A stretch of 50,873 bases of DNA, from positions 1 through 50,873 of the IMG/VR virus record IMGVR_UViG_3300033148_005005, one strand, 5' to 3'. Source of the stretch: a virus. Made by a program: the position numbers and the translations under genes. The notes under the pieces are model-generated. The model was not told the origin of the DNA. It did not search any database and saw nothing but the letters and a program-made list of their open reading frames with translations. Numbering within the stretch: position 1 is the first letter of the stretch; the number at the start of each line of letters is the position of its first letter. Shown here piece by piece: positions 1 through 7,700 of the stretch.

Positions 1-114
1 GGTGGTTCACGATCTGGCAAAACATTCTTGCTATTACGAATGGTAATAGTTCGTGCATTGAAATCACCCAACTCTCGCCATGCTGTTTTCCGGTTTAGAT
101 TCAACGCTATTAAA
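1..114. repeat. Left copy of 114-bp terminal direct repeat
   Basis: Bases 1-114 are identical to bases 50760-50873. The terminase large-subunit frame runs uninterrupted across the join. This is what an assembler leaves when a circular or terminally redundant molecule is linearised, so the unit genome is 50,759 bp. The sequence alone cannot tell an assembly overlap from a true short terminal repeat. Confidence 0.93.
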
Positions 115-1281
115 GCATCAATCATTTACGACACGTTACCCAAAGTATTCGCATTATGTTGGCCTGGACTGCTTGAGCGATGCACATTAAACAAAACAGA
201 TTGGTTTCTAACATTACCGAACGGATCTGAAATCTGGTTTGGTGGTCTTGATGACAAGGAACGGACAGAAAAAATATTGGGCCAAGAGTACGCGACGATC
301 TACCTGAATGAGACAAGCCAAATACCTTGGGCCTCTCGCGTACTGGCAATGTCTCGATTGGCACAGAAGACAGAGAACTTAAAACTGAAAGCGTATTATG
401 ATCTTAATCCGAGTTCAAAAAATCATTGGGTTTATCGGTTATTCATTGAAAAGAAAGATCCTTTAACAAAACACCTCGTCAACAGACCATTCAACTTTTC
501 TTATTATAAAATCAATCCAATTGACAACATCGAGAATCTTGATCCTGAATACATCAATGAATTAAATGATTTACCTGAGATGGCGAGAAGACGATTCAAA
601 GAGGGTGAATTCTCCGATGATAGCGATGGCGCATTGTGGACAGAAGAGTTGCTTGCTCAAAACAGGGTTCTTGGTCAAGAAGGCACGCTCCCTGATTGGC
701 TGCGTGTCGTTGTTGCTGTTGATCCAAGTGGTTGCAATGGTGATATTGATTCAAGATCTGATGAGATAGGTATCACTGTTTGTGCGTTAGGTACTGATGG
801 TAAAGGTTATTTACTTGAGGATCTTTCCGGTAAATACAAGCCTGAAAAGTGGGGGCAGATAGCTGTTGATGCTTATAAGAGGCATATGGCTGATGCTATT
901 GTTGGAGAGTCTAATTTTGGTGGTGACATGGTTCGGGCTGTCATTCATGCCGTTGATTCTGATGTGAATTACAAAGATGTTCATGCCTCCCGTGGTAAGG
1001 TTGTCAGGGCAGAACCGATAGCGGCATTGTATGAACGCGAGCGCATTCATCATGTTGGTTATTTCCCAGAGGTTGAAGACCAGATGTGTTCTATGACACA
1101 ATCAGGCTATCAAGGGATAACGTCACCTGACAGAGCTGATAGTGCAGTTTGGGGAATGACTGAGTTGTTTCCAGGCATGACCAAGACAGCCGAATCACAA
1201 AACTGGAAGCCGCCAGGGGTTAAGACAAGAGAAAGATCCGCAGTAAGATATGAAAACTCACACAACAAAAGAAGGTATTAG
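1..1281 (+). CDS. terL: Terminase large subunit, C-terminal 426 residues (gene continues from right end of window)
   Basis: Packaging motor ATPase and nuclease. The frame is open from base 1, and its true start is at 50667 across the circular junction, giving a 457-residue protein. Numbered on that protein, the P-loop GGGSRSGKT has K38 and T39, and the Walker B stretch TIYLNE ends in E135. The RNase H-like nuclease acids appear as D272 (VAVDPSG), E334 (GESNFGGD) and D411 (DRADSAVWG). The protein belongs in the procapsid-docked packaging complex with TerS, encoded immediately upstream, and the portal, two genes downstream. All catalytic motifs look intact and the length is normal for podovirus terminases. 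Confidence 0.95.
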   Translation, partial: GGSRSGKTFLLLRMVIVRALKSPNSRHAVFRFRFNAIKASIIYDTLPKVFALCWPGLLERCTLNKTDWFLTLPNGSEIWFGGLDDKERTEKILGQEYATIYLNETSQIPWASRVLAMSRLAQKTENLKLKAYYDLNPSSKNHWVYRLFIEKKDPLTKHLVNRPFNFSYYKINPIDNIENLDPEYINELNDLPEMARRRFKEGEFSDDSDGALWTEELLAQNRVLGQEGTLPDWLRVVVAVDPSGCNGDIDSRSDEIGITVCALGTDGKGYLLEDLSGKYKPEKWGQIAVDAYKRHMADAIVGESNFGGDMVRAVIHAVDSDVNYKDVHASRGKVVRAEPIAALYERERIHHVGYFPEVEDQMCSMTQSGYQGITSPDRADSAVWGMTELFPGMTKTAESQNWKPPGVKTRERSAVRYENSHNKRRY

Positions 1282-1283
1282 TT

Positions 1284-1490
1284 ATGGACGCAGCACATGG
1301 TATGTTAGGTGGTATAGGTGGTGCAATAAACACAATGCTTACAGGGCCAGAACCTATACCTGAAGCTATTGAAGCACCAACGCCCGATGATTTAACAGCA
1401 AGAACAGCCGCTGAAAGAGAGGCGCAAAGAAAGTACGCCGGTGGTGGTCGCGCTGGTACAATGCTCACTAATGACAGTAAATTAGGATAA
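1284..1490 (+). CDS. Small conserved phage protein between terminase and portal
   Basis: A 68-residue protein starting two bases after the terL stop, with a GAAGG ribosome site. The N-terminus is glycine-rich (GMLGGIGGAI), the middle is proline/glutamate-rich, and the C-terminus carries GGGRAGTMLT. I recall similar short proteins with an R-G-R-A-T-x-L-T-like tail in the head or tail clusters of many podoviruses, but their function is unknown to me. Tight spacing to terL and to the portal (4 bases) implies co-transcription and a structural or assembly role. No enzyme motif is visible. Confidence 0.7.
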   Translation: MDAAHGMLGGIGGAINTMLTGPEPIPEAIEAPTPDDLTARTAAEREAQRKYAGGGRAGTMLTNDSKLG

Positions 1491-1494
1491 GACC

Positions 1495-3078
1495 ATGAAG
1501 CTTGATGTCAGTGAACTAAAAAGTTTAGCAAGTACCACTCTTCAGAATCATCAGCCGATGATGAGCTTATACCAGACACTGGCTGATAACTTCTATCCTG
1601 AAAGAGCTGACTTTACCATCGCTAGAAACATAGGTGCAGAGCTGGCTGATATGCTGGTTGACTCATATCCTATTTTAGTTAGGCGTGATCTTGGTGATTC
1701 ATTGAGCGCCATGCTTCGTGATGGTAAATGGTTTGAGATGGGTATCGATGGCGTACCGGATCAAATCGGTGCAATGTGGTTGCAGTGGGCCTCCAAACGA
1801 TTGATGGATCTTATCAATGTCCGATCAGCTAATTTTGTTAGAGCAACAAAAGAAGGCGATCATGATTTTGTTACATTCGGTAATACCGTTATTTCTGTTG
1901 AACCAAACAAAGATAAGGACGGCTTACTATTCCGGTGCTGGCATTTAAAAGATTGCTCATGGTTCGATGATGAAACAGGTCAGGTCGGTGGTGTTGTTAG
2001 AAAATGGACACCAACCTATCGCGACATGATTAAATATTTTGGTAAGGATAATGTTCACAAAGATATCGGTGAGGCAAAAGGCAAAGACCTGATGAAAGAG
2101 GCTGAAGTTCGTCATATGGTTATACCGTCCGATATGTACGGTGATGATGAAATCACTGATAACTATCCGTATGTTTCGATCTTCATTGACATGACCAATA
2201 ATGTTGAGATTGAAATAAAAGGTCTTAATAATAAATATTACGTGGTTCCAAGATTCAAGACAGTACCTGGATCACCATTTGCTTATTCACCCGCTACTGT
2301 TGCTGGTCTTCCTGATGCACGATCAGCTCAACAAATTCAGCACACACTGCTTGAAGCCGGTGAGAGATATGCGCGACCACCTATCATAGCAACCGAGAAA
2401 GTCATTCGATCAGATGTTGATTTATCAGCTGATGGTATCACTTGGGTCGATGAGAAATATGATGAGAAAATGGGTGCAGCTCTGCGTCCTATGGCTCAAG
2501 ATCGTGGGGGCTTCCCGATTGGTGTCGCTATTCAAGAACGTATTGCTGAAACATTGAAGTCTGCGTTCTATACCAATAAACTGACTTTGCCAGATACAGG
2601 CCGCGAGATGACAGCGTATGAAGTTTCTGAACGAATGAAACAATACAGGCGTGAGAACCTTCCGTTATTTTCGCCTATTGAATCAGAATACAATGGTCAG
2701 CTTTGCGAATTGGCTTTTGATATCGCTATGAGTCATGGGTTCTTGGGATCACCTCAAGATATTCCTGAATCATTACTTGATAAAGATGTTAAGTTTGAAT
2801 TCATATCGCCATTAAGCGAATCAGAGGAAGAGAAGAAAGTGACTCAATTCCAACAGGTTATCGGTGTGGTTAAACAAGCGATGGAGATTGACCCAAATGC
2901 TGGTGATAATATAAATATGGATCAAGCGTCACGTGATGCAATGAGTGGATCGGGCGCACCTGAAAGCTGGAAACAGCTTCCTGAAGTAGTTGAACAGAAG
3001 AGACAAGACAAACAGGTTGCTCAAGCAGCACAAATGGCAGTTGAGTCTGGTCTTCTTGATATCGGTGGTGGTCAGTGA
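1495..3078 (+). CDS. Portal (head-to-tail connector) protein
   Basis: A 527-residue protein with an AGGA ribosome site seven bases before the ATG. The N-terminal segment reads like the podovirus head-tail connecting family (PF12236), for example NFYPERADFT near residue 40. The length matches the T7 gp8 type (about 535). The dodecameric ring forms the DNA channel, docks the terminase during packaging and later the tail tubular protein. The C-terminal part is acidic and helical, ending with a glutamine/alanine-rich stretch expected of the crown region. Its position between terL and the scaffold supports the call. The stop overlaps the next start as TGATG. Confidence 0.92.
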   Translation: MKLDVSELKSLASTTLQNHQPMMSLYQTLADNFYPERADFTIARNIGAELADMLVDSYPILVRRDLGDSLSAMLRDGKWFEMGIDGVPDQIGAMWLQWASKRLMDLINVRSANFVRATKEGDHDFVTFGNTVISVEPNKDKDGLLFRCWHLKDCSWFDDETGQVGGVVRKWTPTYRDMIKYFGKDNVHKDIGEAKGKDLMKEAEVRHMVIPSDMYGDDEITDNYPYVSIFIDMTNNVEIEIKGLNNKYYVVPRFKTVPGSPFAYSPATVAGLPDARSAQQIQHTLLEAGERYARPPIIATEKVIRSDVDLSADGITWVDEKYDEKMGAALRPMAQDRGGFPIGVAIQERIAETLKSAFYTNKLTLPDTGREMTAYEVSERMKQYRRENLPLFSPIESEYNGQLCELAFDIAMSHGFLGSPQDIPESLLDKDVKFEFISPLSESEEEKKVTQFQQVIGVVKQAMEIDPNAGDNINMDQASRDAMSGSGAPESWKQLPEVVEQKRQDKQVAQAAQMAVESGLLDIGGGQ

Positions 3079-3371
3079 TGGACGATCAAACACCACCATG
3101 CTTCATGTGCAGGAAGATGAGCAAAAAAGAAATCGAAGCCATCAAAGCACTAGGCAAAGGAGAGGCTGATGCACATCAACAAGGACTTGTTCTCAAGGCT
3201 ATCATTAATGATTTCAGTCGTTCTCATGATCTATGCTACATACCTGATTCACACGATCAATCAACTTTTATATCTGGCCGCGCTTTCGTTGGTCAGCAAC
3301 TTTTGAAGTACCTGAAAATCCCGATAGGGCAATTGATACAAGAGGAAAATAATAATGAAATTCAGAAATAG
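3078..3371 (+). CDS. Conserved phage head-cluster protein (Bbp19-like)
   Basis: A 97-residue protein beginning at the ATG inside the portal stop (TGATG), which implies translational coupling; an in-frame GTG three bases earlier is less likely. It has a CFMC motif near residue 8. The second half (FISGRAFVGQQLLKYLKI) resembles the short Bbp19-type proteins found beside portal and scaffold genes in BPP-1-like phages. Function is unknown, but a head assembly role is likely from context. It overlaps the scaffold start by 17 bases in another frame. Confidence 0.7.
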   Translation: MDDQTPPCFMCRKMSKKEIEAIKALGKGEADAHQQGLVLKAIINDFSRSHDLCYIPDSHDQSTFISGRAFVGQQLLKYLKIPIGQLIQEENNNEIQK

Positions 3372-4431
3372 AAATAGACGGTTAGGTATGGGTCAATTCG
3401 GTCACTTGTTTATCAATTCAATTGATGCTGGTGACGGCGGTGGCGGTGGTGATGCTGGTGGTGATGCTGGTGCATCCGGTGGTGACGCAGGCGCTGGTGG
3501 TGATGGATCTGGCGATGCTGGCGCGGCTGGTGATTCCGGCGCTGCATCTGGTGACGCTGGTGATGGATCTGCATCAGGTGCTGCGTCCGGTGACAATGGT
3601 GATGGTGCTGCATCAAATTACTTTGGCACAATGCCTGAAGATTGGCGCAAACAAGCTGTAACCAGTATGGGCTATGCTGAAGACTCTGATGATTATACTA
3701 AGGCAATGAAACAACTTGATCGCGTTTCAGATATGGGTGTTTTCACTAAAAATTATCTATCAGCCCAAGAGAAAATCCGAACTGGTGAAATTAGTAATGG
3801 TCTTCCTGAAAATGCAACCGAAGAACAGATTGCTGATTACCGTGAAGCGAATGGTGTTCCTGCTACCGCTGCTGATTATCAGTTAACGCTTGATGAAGGT
3901 CTTGTGCTTGGTAAAGGTGATGAAAAAATCATGGGCGGTATCTATGAGATAGCTCATGCCTCAAATGTTTCATCTGAAGTCATGAGTCAAATGACTAACG
4001 CAATGCTGTCTGGTCGTCAGGCTGAAGCTGATCAACGCCTGACTCAAGATGGTATTGATCACCAGACAACAAACCAACAGCTAAAAGATACCTGGGGTGG
4101 TGATCTAACCGCCAACGTCAACATGGTATCCGGTTTGGTTGCGTTGTTACCTGAATCAGTCAAGGAACAATTTGAAAATGCACGACTTCTCAACGGTAAA
4201 GCTATATTTAATAGCCCTGAAATGATGATTGCGATGGCTGATTGGGCCAGAAAGATAAACCCATCTGCTACTGTTGTTCCTAACTCAAGTAACCCTGTTG
4301 CTGATATCAACAGTGAACTCGCTTCATTGAAAGCCAAAATGGGTACATCTGAATGGTCTAAGGATAAAGAAGGCCAAGCTCGATACGTGGCGTTGCTTAC
4401 AGCAAAAGAAAACATGAGTATGAATAAATAA
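3355..4431 (+). CDS. Capsid scaffolding protein
   Basis: A 358-residue protein with GAGGAAA eight bases before its ATG. Residues about 24-85 are a low-complexity run of Gly, Ala, Asp and Ser, encoded by GGTGATGCTGG-like microrepeats. The rest is helical and charged, with phrases typical of phage scaffolds (MPEDWRK near residue 93, and a helical C-terminus with LASLKAKMG). Scaffolds guide capsid protein into procapsids and then leave. The position, two genes before the major capsid protein and after the portal, matches T7-like and BPP-1-like gene orders. The low-complexity segment is the part most likely to vary in length by replication slippage. Confidence 0.82.
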   Translation: MKFRNRNRRLGMGQFGHLFINSIDAGDGGGGGDAGGDAGASGGDAGAGGDGSGDAGAAGDSGAASGDAGDGSASGAASGDNGDGAASNYFGTMPEDWRKQAVTSMGYAEDSDDYTKAMKQLDRVSDMGVFTKNYLSAQEKIRTGEISNGLPENATEEQIADYREANGVPATAADYQLTLDEGLVLGKGDEKIMGGIYEIAHASNVSSEVMSQMTNAMLSGRQAEADQRLTQDGIDHQTTNQQLKDTWGGDLTANVNMVSGLVALLPESVKEQFENARLLNGKAIFNSPEMMIAMADWARKINPSATVVPNSSNPVADINSELASLKAKMGTSEWSKDKEGQARYVALLTAKENMSMNK

Positions 4432-4509
4432 GAACCCTGAGCCGGTAGGATTGCACCACGCCAAGGATGGCTTCTATTAATTTAATCAAATCAAAGTAAG
4501 GAATTTATT

Positions 4510-5145
4510 ATGTCACTTTATAATTTAAAGAGATCTATCAATGCTGTCATCATCGAGTCTATCGATAACTGCTGTATCACAACGACTGATGGCAATGAGA
4601 TCCATGTGAGTCATGAATGGATAGCGTTAAACGAACCTAAGTCTGGTGATTATTATTTCGATGATCAGTGTATGCGTCCTTTGTTGTTTAAATCGATTTA
4701 TGGAGAGATTAAAGAAGTTGGTGTTGTTGAGGCTAACGATACCGAGAATACAGATTTATTAAGCGGTAGTGAAGCGTTGTTTGGTTTTTGTGGTTGGTTA
4801 ACGACACGAGAAGAAGAAACAATCATGAGTTCATCAAATGATTGTTCTCCAGTTGTAGATCTTATAAGTCGTTTTTGTGCTGAGAATAGTCTTCGTGAGC
4901 CTGGCGAGTTCTATAATCAAAATCTATCTTTTCCTTCTGATGAAGTAAAAGAAAATGAAACCGAAGTCTCTGATACTGAAGTCTCTGATACTGAAGCTGT
5001 TGATCCAGCCGATCAAGTTGAAGTTGGCGAGATTAATGAAAGTGATATTGATGAAGCAGCCGACACTGATGCAGAGTCTATTAATGAAGTAGAAGTTGAT
5101 TCTGATATCGAATCTAGCACTGAAGATAGTGTTGATGGCGAATAA
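4510..5145 (+). CDS. Conserved phage protein with FCGWLTTRE domain and acidic tail
   Basis: A 211-residue protein. Residues about 85-135 contain a motif I recognise from many phage head clusters (FCGWLTTREEETIMSSSND, then LISRFCAENSL), where it often stands alone as a 60-residue protein. Here it is joined to a 75-residue N-terminal domain of unknown type and a strongly acidic tail that repeats VSDTE. The acidic tail could contact capsid or basic partners, but that is inference. It has no enzyme signature. The gene lies between scaffold and the exported CXXCH protein. Confidence 0.72.
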   Translation: MSLYNLKRSINAVIIESIDNCCITTTDGNEIHVSHEWIALNEPKSGDYYFDDQCMRPLLFKSIYGEIKEVGVVEANDTENTDLLSGSEALFGFCGWLTTREEETIMSSSNDCSPVVDLISRFCAENSLREPGEFYNQNLSFPSDEVKENETEVSDTEVSDTEAVDPADQVEVGEINESDIDEAADTDAESINEVEVDSDIESSTEDSVDGE

Positions 5146-5204
5146 CTAATCAGGTATAACTGATCTGTCAATTTTATATTAACAACAACGAAAGGGAGAA
5201 CTCG

Positions 5205-5501
5205 ATGTATAAGTTATTTTTTGCACTCTGTATGATGTGCTTAATGGTTAGCTTTCCGACAGTGCAAGCTGCTGGAATATTGGCAGACAAGGCTGATTCA
5301 GCTTGTTTTAGTTGCCACGCCAAGCCTATTGGAGACAACACACAAACCAACGCAAACTTTGAACGACTGCTTGGTTCTGATGAAAAAGCGACCATTAATA
5401 CAGATAAAAAACAAGAAAGCTATCCCTCATTTAATGCCATATCGCTGCTTAAAAACAGTCGAGTCTTTGGGGGTGACTCAATTGGCATTGGTATTATATA
5501 A
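5205..5501 (+). CDS. Small exported protein with c-type haem-binding CXXCH motif
   Basis: A 98-residue protein with a strong ribosome site (GGGAG, six bases before ATG). Residues 1-23 form a clear Sec signal peptide with likely cleavage after VQA. The mature part has one Cys-Phe-Ser-Cys-His motif near residue 35, the covalent haem attachment signature of c-type cytochromes. No other histidine or methionine suitable as second axial ligand is visible in the mature chain, so it is not a standard monohaem cytochrome; the cysteines might instead form a disulfide. It sits between scaffold and capsid genes and is followed at once by a terminator, as expected of an accessory (moron-like) gene. Function unknown. 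Confidence 0.72.
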   Translation: MYKLFFALCMMCLMVSFPTVQAAGILADKADSACFSCHAKPIGDNTQTNANFERLLGSDEKATINTDKKQESYPSFNAISLLKNSRVFGGDSIGIGII

Positions 5502-5524
5502 CCACAAAACTTAATTACTCCAAG

Positions 5525-5553
5525 AAAGCCCGTTCCAATTAACGGGCTTTTTT
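5525..5553 (+). terminator. Rho-independent terminator before the capsid gene
   Basis: A perfect 10-bp stem AAAGCCCGTT/AACGGGCTTT with the six-base loop CCAATT, running into a T tract. It lies 24 bases after the CXXCH gene and would stop or attenuate transcription from terminase through scaffold before the capsid promoter. Confidence 0.88.
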
Positions 5554-5554
5554 A

Positions 5555-5583
5555 TTGACATAACATTATCAATATGGCTAAAT
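5555..5583 (+). promoter_or_regulatory. Candidate sigma-70 promoter for the capsid gene
   Basis: TTGACA (5555-5560), a 17-base spacer, then CTAAAT (5578-5583). The -35 is consensus and the -10 matches four of six. It begins just after the terminator and lies 140 bases before the capsid start, so it could give capsid mRNA its own supply. The 5' leader (5590-5722) holds three GGCTAA copies and short inverted repeats, with no gene visible. Confidence 0.5.
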
Positions 5584-5722
5584 CATCTCATACACCGAAT
5601 AAGACCCCTGAATGAAGGCGTAGCGGCCCCGCAAGGCTAACCCGCATCAAACCATCAGATGGCTAACTCTAAAGACGGTAAAGTGTTTTAATTTTTACTT
5701 AACCTTACTTGAGGATACTCTG

Positions 5723-6550
5723 ATGAGCGATAGTGCGTTTCAGACAATGTTCCGTGACGAAACCATTGCTGGTTTTGAAAAACGGGAATCATTAGCGCGT
5801 AAAACAGTAACAGTAGAAAGCGAGATTGATGGTAATACTGCCGTCTTCTTGGTTGCTGATTCTGGTGGCGCAACAGCCGTTACTCGTGGTTTGAATGGCG
5901 ACATTCCAACTCGTGCTGACAACTTAAATCAATTTAGTGCTACTTTGAAAGAATGGCATGACGTACCTGAACGAACTAAGTTCAACATCTTTGCATCGCA
6001 AGGTGAAGGTCGTCGTATCATGCAGGAAACATCAATGACGGTTATCAATCGTAAGATCGATGACGACATTCATGCTGCTCTTGGTAACGCGACTGTAACC
6101 TGGGGTGCTGCTGCTGTTGTAACTTTGTTACTTATCAGTAAAGCAAAAACCAAATTGGGTAATGCTTTTGCTCTTGATGAAGAGCCATATGCATTAATCA
6201 CACCAGCGTTCTACGGCTACATGATGAGCTTGTCAGTATTCACCTCTGCCGATTACATCAATCAAAAACCATTTGAAGGCACGAGTAAATCTCTAGCCTT
6301 TAACTGGTATGGTGTGAACTGGATCGTTGATGGTGGTTTGCCTGGTGTCGGTACTGCAAGTGCTTCATGCTTCATGTATGCAAAGGCTGCAATTGGTCAT
6401 GCATGTGATGTTGAGAACTTGCAAACCTTCGTTGGTTACGACGACAAAAACGATAAGTCATGGGCGCGTTGCTCTACTTATATGGGTTCAAAGCTTCTTC
6501 AGAATAGTGGTGTCGTTAAGATGCTGCATGATGATTCAGCATTGAGTTAA
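5723..6550 (+). CDS. Major capsid protein
   Basis: A 275-residue protein with GAGG eight bases before ATG. Sequence and length fit the short HK97-fold capsid proteins of BPP-1-like podoviruses. An early helix (FRDETIAGFEKRESLARKTV) is followed by the substitution-tolerant E-loop area, then a central P-domain with conserved ITPAFYGYMMS and a C-terminal A-domain ending in SGVVKMLHDDSA. Having its own promoter and a stable hairpin just after the stop (6560-6589) fits the highest-demand virion gene. Confidence rests on position, fold-like layout and gene order, because no alignment could be run. Confidence 0.87.
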   Translation: MSDSAFQTMFRDETIAGFEKRESLARKTVTVESEIDGNTAVFLVADSGGATAVTRGLNGDIPTRADNLNQFSATLKEWHDVPERTKFNIFASQGEGRRIMQETSMTVINRKIDDDIHAALGNATVTWGAAAVVTLLLISKAKTKLGNAFALDEEPYALITPAFYGYMMSLSVFTSADYINQKPFEGTSKSLAFNWYGVNWIVDGGLPGVGTASASCFMYAKAAIGHACDVENLQTFVGYDDKNDKSWARCSTYMGSKLLQNSGVVKMLHDDSALS

Positions 6551-6559
6551 TACATAGTA

Positions 6560-6589
6560 GTTATGTGGCTGGTGTTTCAGCTGCATAAC
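6560..6589 (+). other. Stable RNA hairpin after the capsid gene
   Basis: A twelve-pair stem (GTTATGTGGCTG with CAGCTGCATAAC, two G-U pairs) with loop GTGTTT. No T tract follows, so it is unlikely to terminate. It may protect the 3' end of capsid mRNA or set a processing point between the capsid and decoration genes. Confidence 0.6.
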
Positions 6590-6617
6590 AAGCTCACTTT
6601 AATCAAGGAGATTAAAA

Positions 6618-7175
6618 ATGGCTTATTCTACATCTGCTCCAGTGGCACTTATATCACAGCGTGTAGGCGCTGATGGTGGTGCTATTTGGATTTATAAATC
6701 AACCGACACTCTTGGTGATGCCTTAGCTGCTGATTATATTTCAGACGGCTTTGATCTTGGCTTGAAAGTTGGTGATGTTGTTATTGTTATTGATAGCACT
6801 AACACAAAAGTATCAAGCTGCACTGTTACAACTGTAACTGAAGATGGTGCTGCTTCGTTATCTATTAATGAAACTCAAGAGCTAACTGCCTCTGGTGCTG
6901 TGACTCCAGGTGTTTCAATTCTTGAAGTAAATCATGCCACTGTCGTTGTTGCTGCAACTATTGCAGACGCTCTCGCACATGCTGGTTTATTTATCATTAA
7001 AGATACGAGCGCATCTGGTACAGCTGCACATACAGTCACATTGACCTCTGGAACATTTGATGGCTCAAGCACTATCGCCACTCTTAATGCGCCAGGTGAA
7101 CAATTGATTGTATTCATTGACGATTCTGGTGATGGTGTCATCATTCAAAATACTGGTGCTGTAGCACTTAGTTAA
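6618..7175 (+). CDS. Probable capsid decoration or stabilisation protein
   Basis: A 185-residue beta-rich protein with AAGGAG before the ATG. Small alternating hydrophobic stretches and many Thr, Ser, Ala and Val residues fit an extracellular beta fold. The N-terminus (YSTSAPVALISQRVG) and a middle segment (GLKVGDVVIVID) resemble short proteins that follow the capsid gene in BPP-1-like phages, where a stabilisation protein occupies this slot. The C-terminal part (about 110-185) looks like a second beta domain. It ends at a terminator. A head-fibre role is also possible. Confidence 0.62.
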   Translation: MAYSTSAPVALISQRVGADGGAIWIYKSTDTLGDALAADYISDGFDLGLKVGDVVIVIDSTNTKVSSCTVTTVTEDGAASLSINETQELTASGAVTPGVSILEVNHATVVVAATIADALAHAGLFIIKDTSASGTAAHTVTLTSGTFDGSSTIATLNAPGEQLIVFIDDSGDGVIIQNTGAVALS

Positions 7176-7189
7176 TCAGTAACCGTCTT

Positions 7190-7224
7190 CACCGGCTTCA
7201 TTTTGGGGCCGGTGCTTTCTTTCC
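7190..7224 (+). terminator. Probable intrinsic terminator after the decoration gene
   Basis: A seven-pair GC-rich stem CACCGGC/GCCGGTG with an 11-base loop, then CTTTCTTT. It lies 15 bases after the preceding stop. The T tract is interrupted, so partial termination is likely. This would make capsid and decoration mRNA more abundant than tail mRNA. Confidence 0.65.
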
Positions 7225-7243
7225 ATTAACGAGGTGAAAAGCT

Positions 7244-7696
7244 ATGTCTAATAAAGACAAGAATATAAAAGTTGATCCTTTGCGACCAAGTAATTTCGGT
7301 TTACTTGAGCATAAAGCACGACGGTTTGATGCGGTAGTGAATCCAGAGTATATAAACTCTTTGGAAGACCCTGATCTTTGGGTTAACTGCGCCAACAAAA
7401 TAGATATGGGCGATGAGATTCGTTGCCTAGCTGAAGATATGTCGTTTGTTGCTTATGGCATTTGTACGTTTAAGCAGGGAACAACTGTTAAATTAAAAAT
7501 CATTCAGTTCAAAGAACTTGATCCTGTTGATGATGATCTTGCAGAAAAAGAAAGTGATTTTGAAGTTAAGATGCGCGGTAAGAAAAAATGGTGCATCTCT
7601 AAAAAATCAACTGGCGAGATAATTAAAGAAGGTATCTCGAAACAAGCGGAAGCCTTAAAAGAACTCGCTGATTACGAAAAAGCACTAGGACGATAA
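7244..7696 (+). CDS. Conserved podovirus protein between capsid and tail tubular genes
   Basis: A 150-residue protein, ribosome site GAGG. The first half is mixed alpha/beta (LLEHKARRFDAVVNPEY; DMGDEIRCLAEDMSFVAYG). The C-terminal 40 residues (KKKWCISKKSTGEIIKEGISKQAEALKEL) read like a small beta-beta-alpha module often seen at the end of phage head proteins. I cannot name a function. It sits where connector or head-completion factors are found and runs into the tail tubular A gene four bases later. Confidence 0.65.
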   Translation: MSNKDKNIKVDPLRPSNFGLLEHKARRFDAVVNPEYINSLEDPDLWVNCANKIDMGDEIRCLAEDMSFVAYGICTFKQGTTVKLKIIQFKELDPVDDDLAEKESDFEVKMRGKKKWCISKKSTGEIIKEGISKQAEALKELADYEKALGR

Positions 7697-7700
7697 AATC

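Noticed and set aside
3402-3631. Proline-rich, histidine-rich or valine-rich proteins in other frames of the scaffold gene
   Set aside because: They are mirror products of the GGTGATGCT microrepeats that encode the Gly/Ala/Asp region and have no independent start signals.
4059-4415. 118-codon antisense frame in the scaffold gene
   Set aside because: It is antisense to a well-supported gene, has no ribosome site, and its composition follows the sense strand.
5174-5395. Antisense frame across the CXXCH gene
   Set aside because: The plus-strand gene has a signal peptide and strong ribosome site; the antisense frame has neither.
5590-5722. Self-cleaving ribozyme in the capsid leader
   Set aside because: Short inverted repeats and three GGCTAA copies are present, but no hammerhead or HDV-like core could be assembled.
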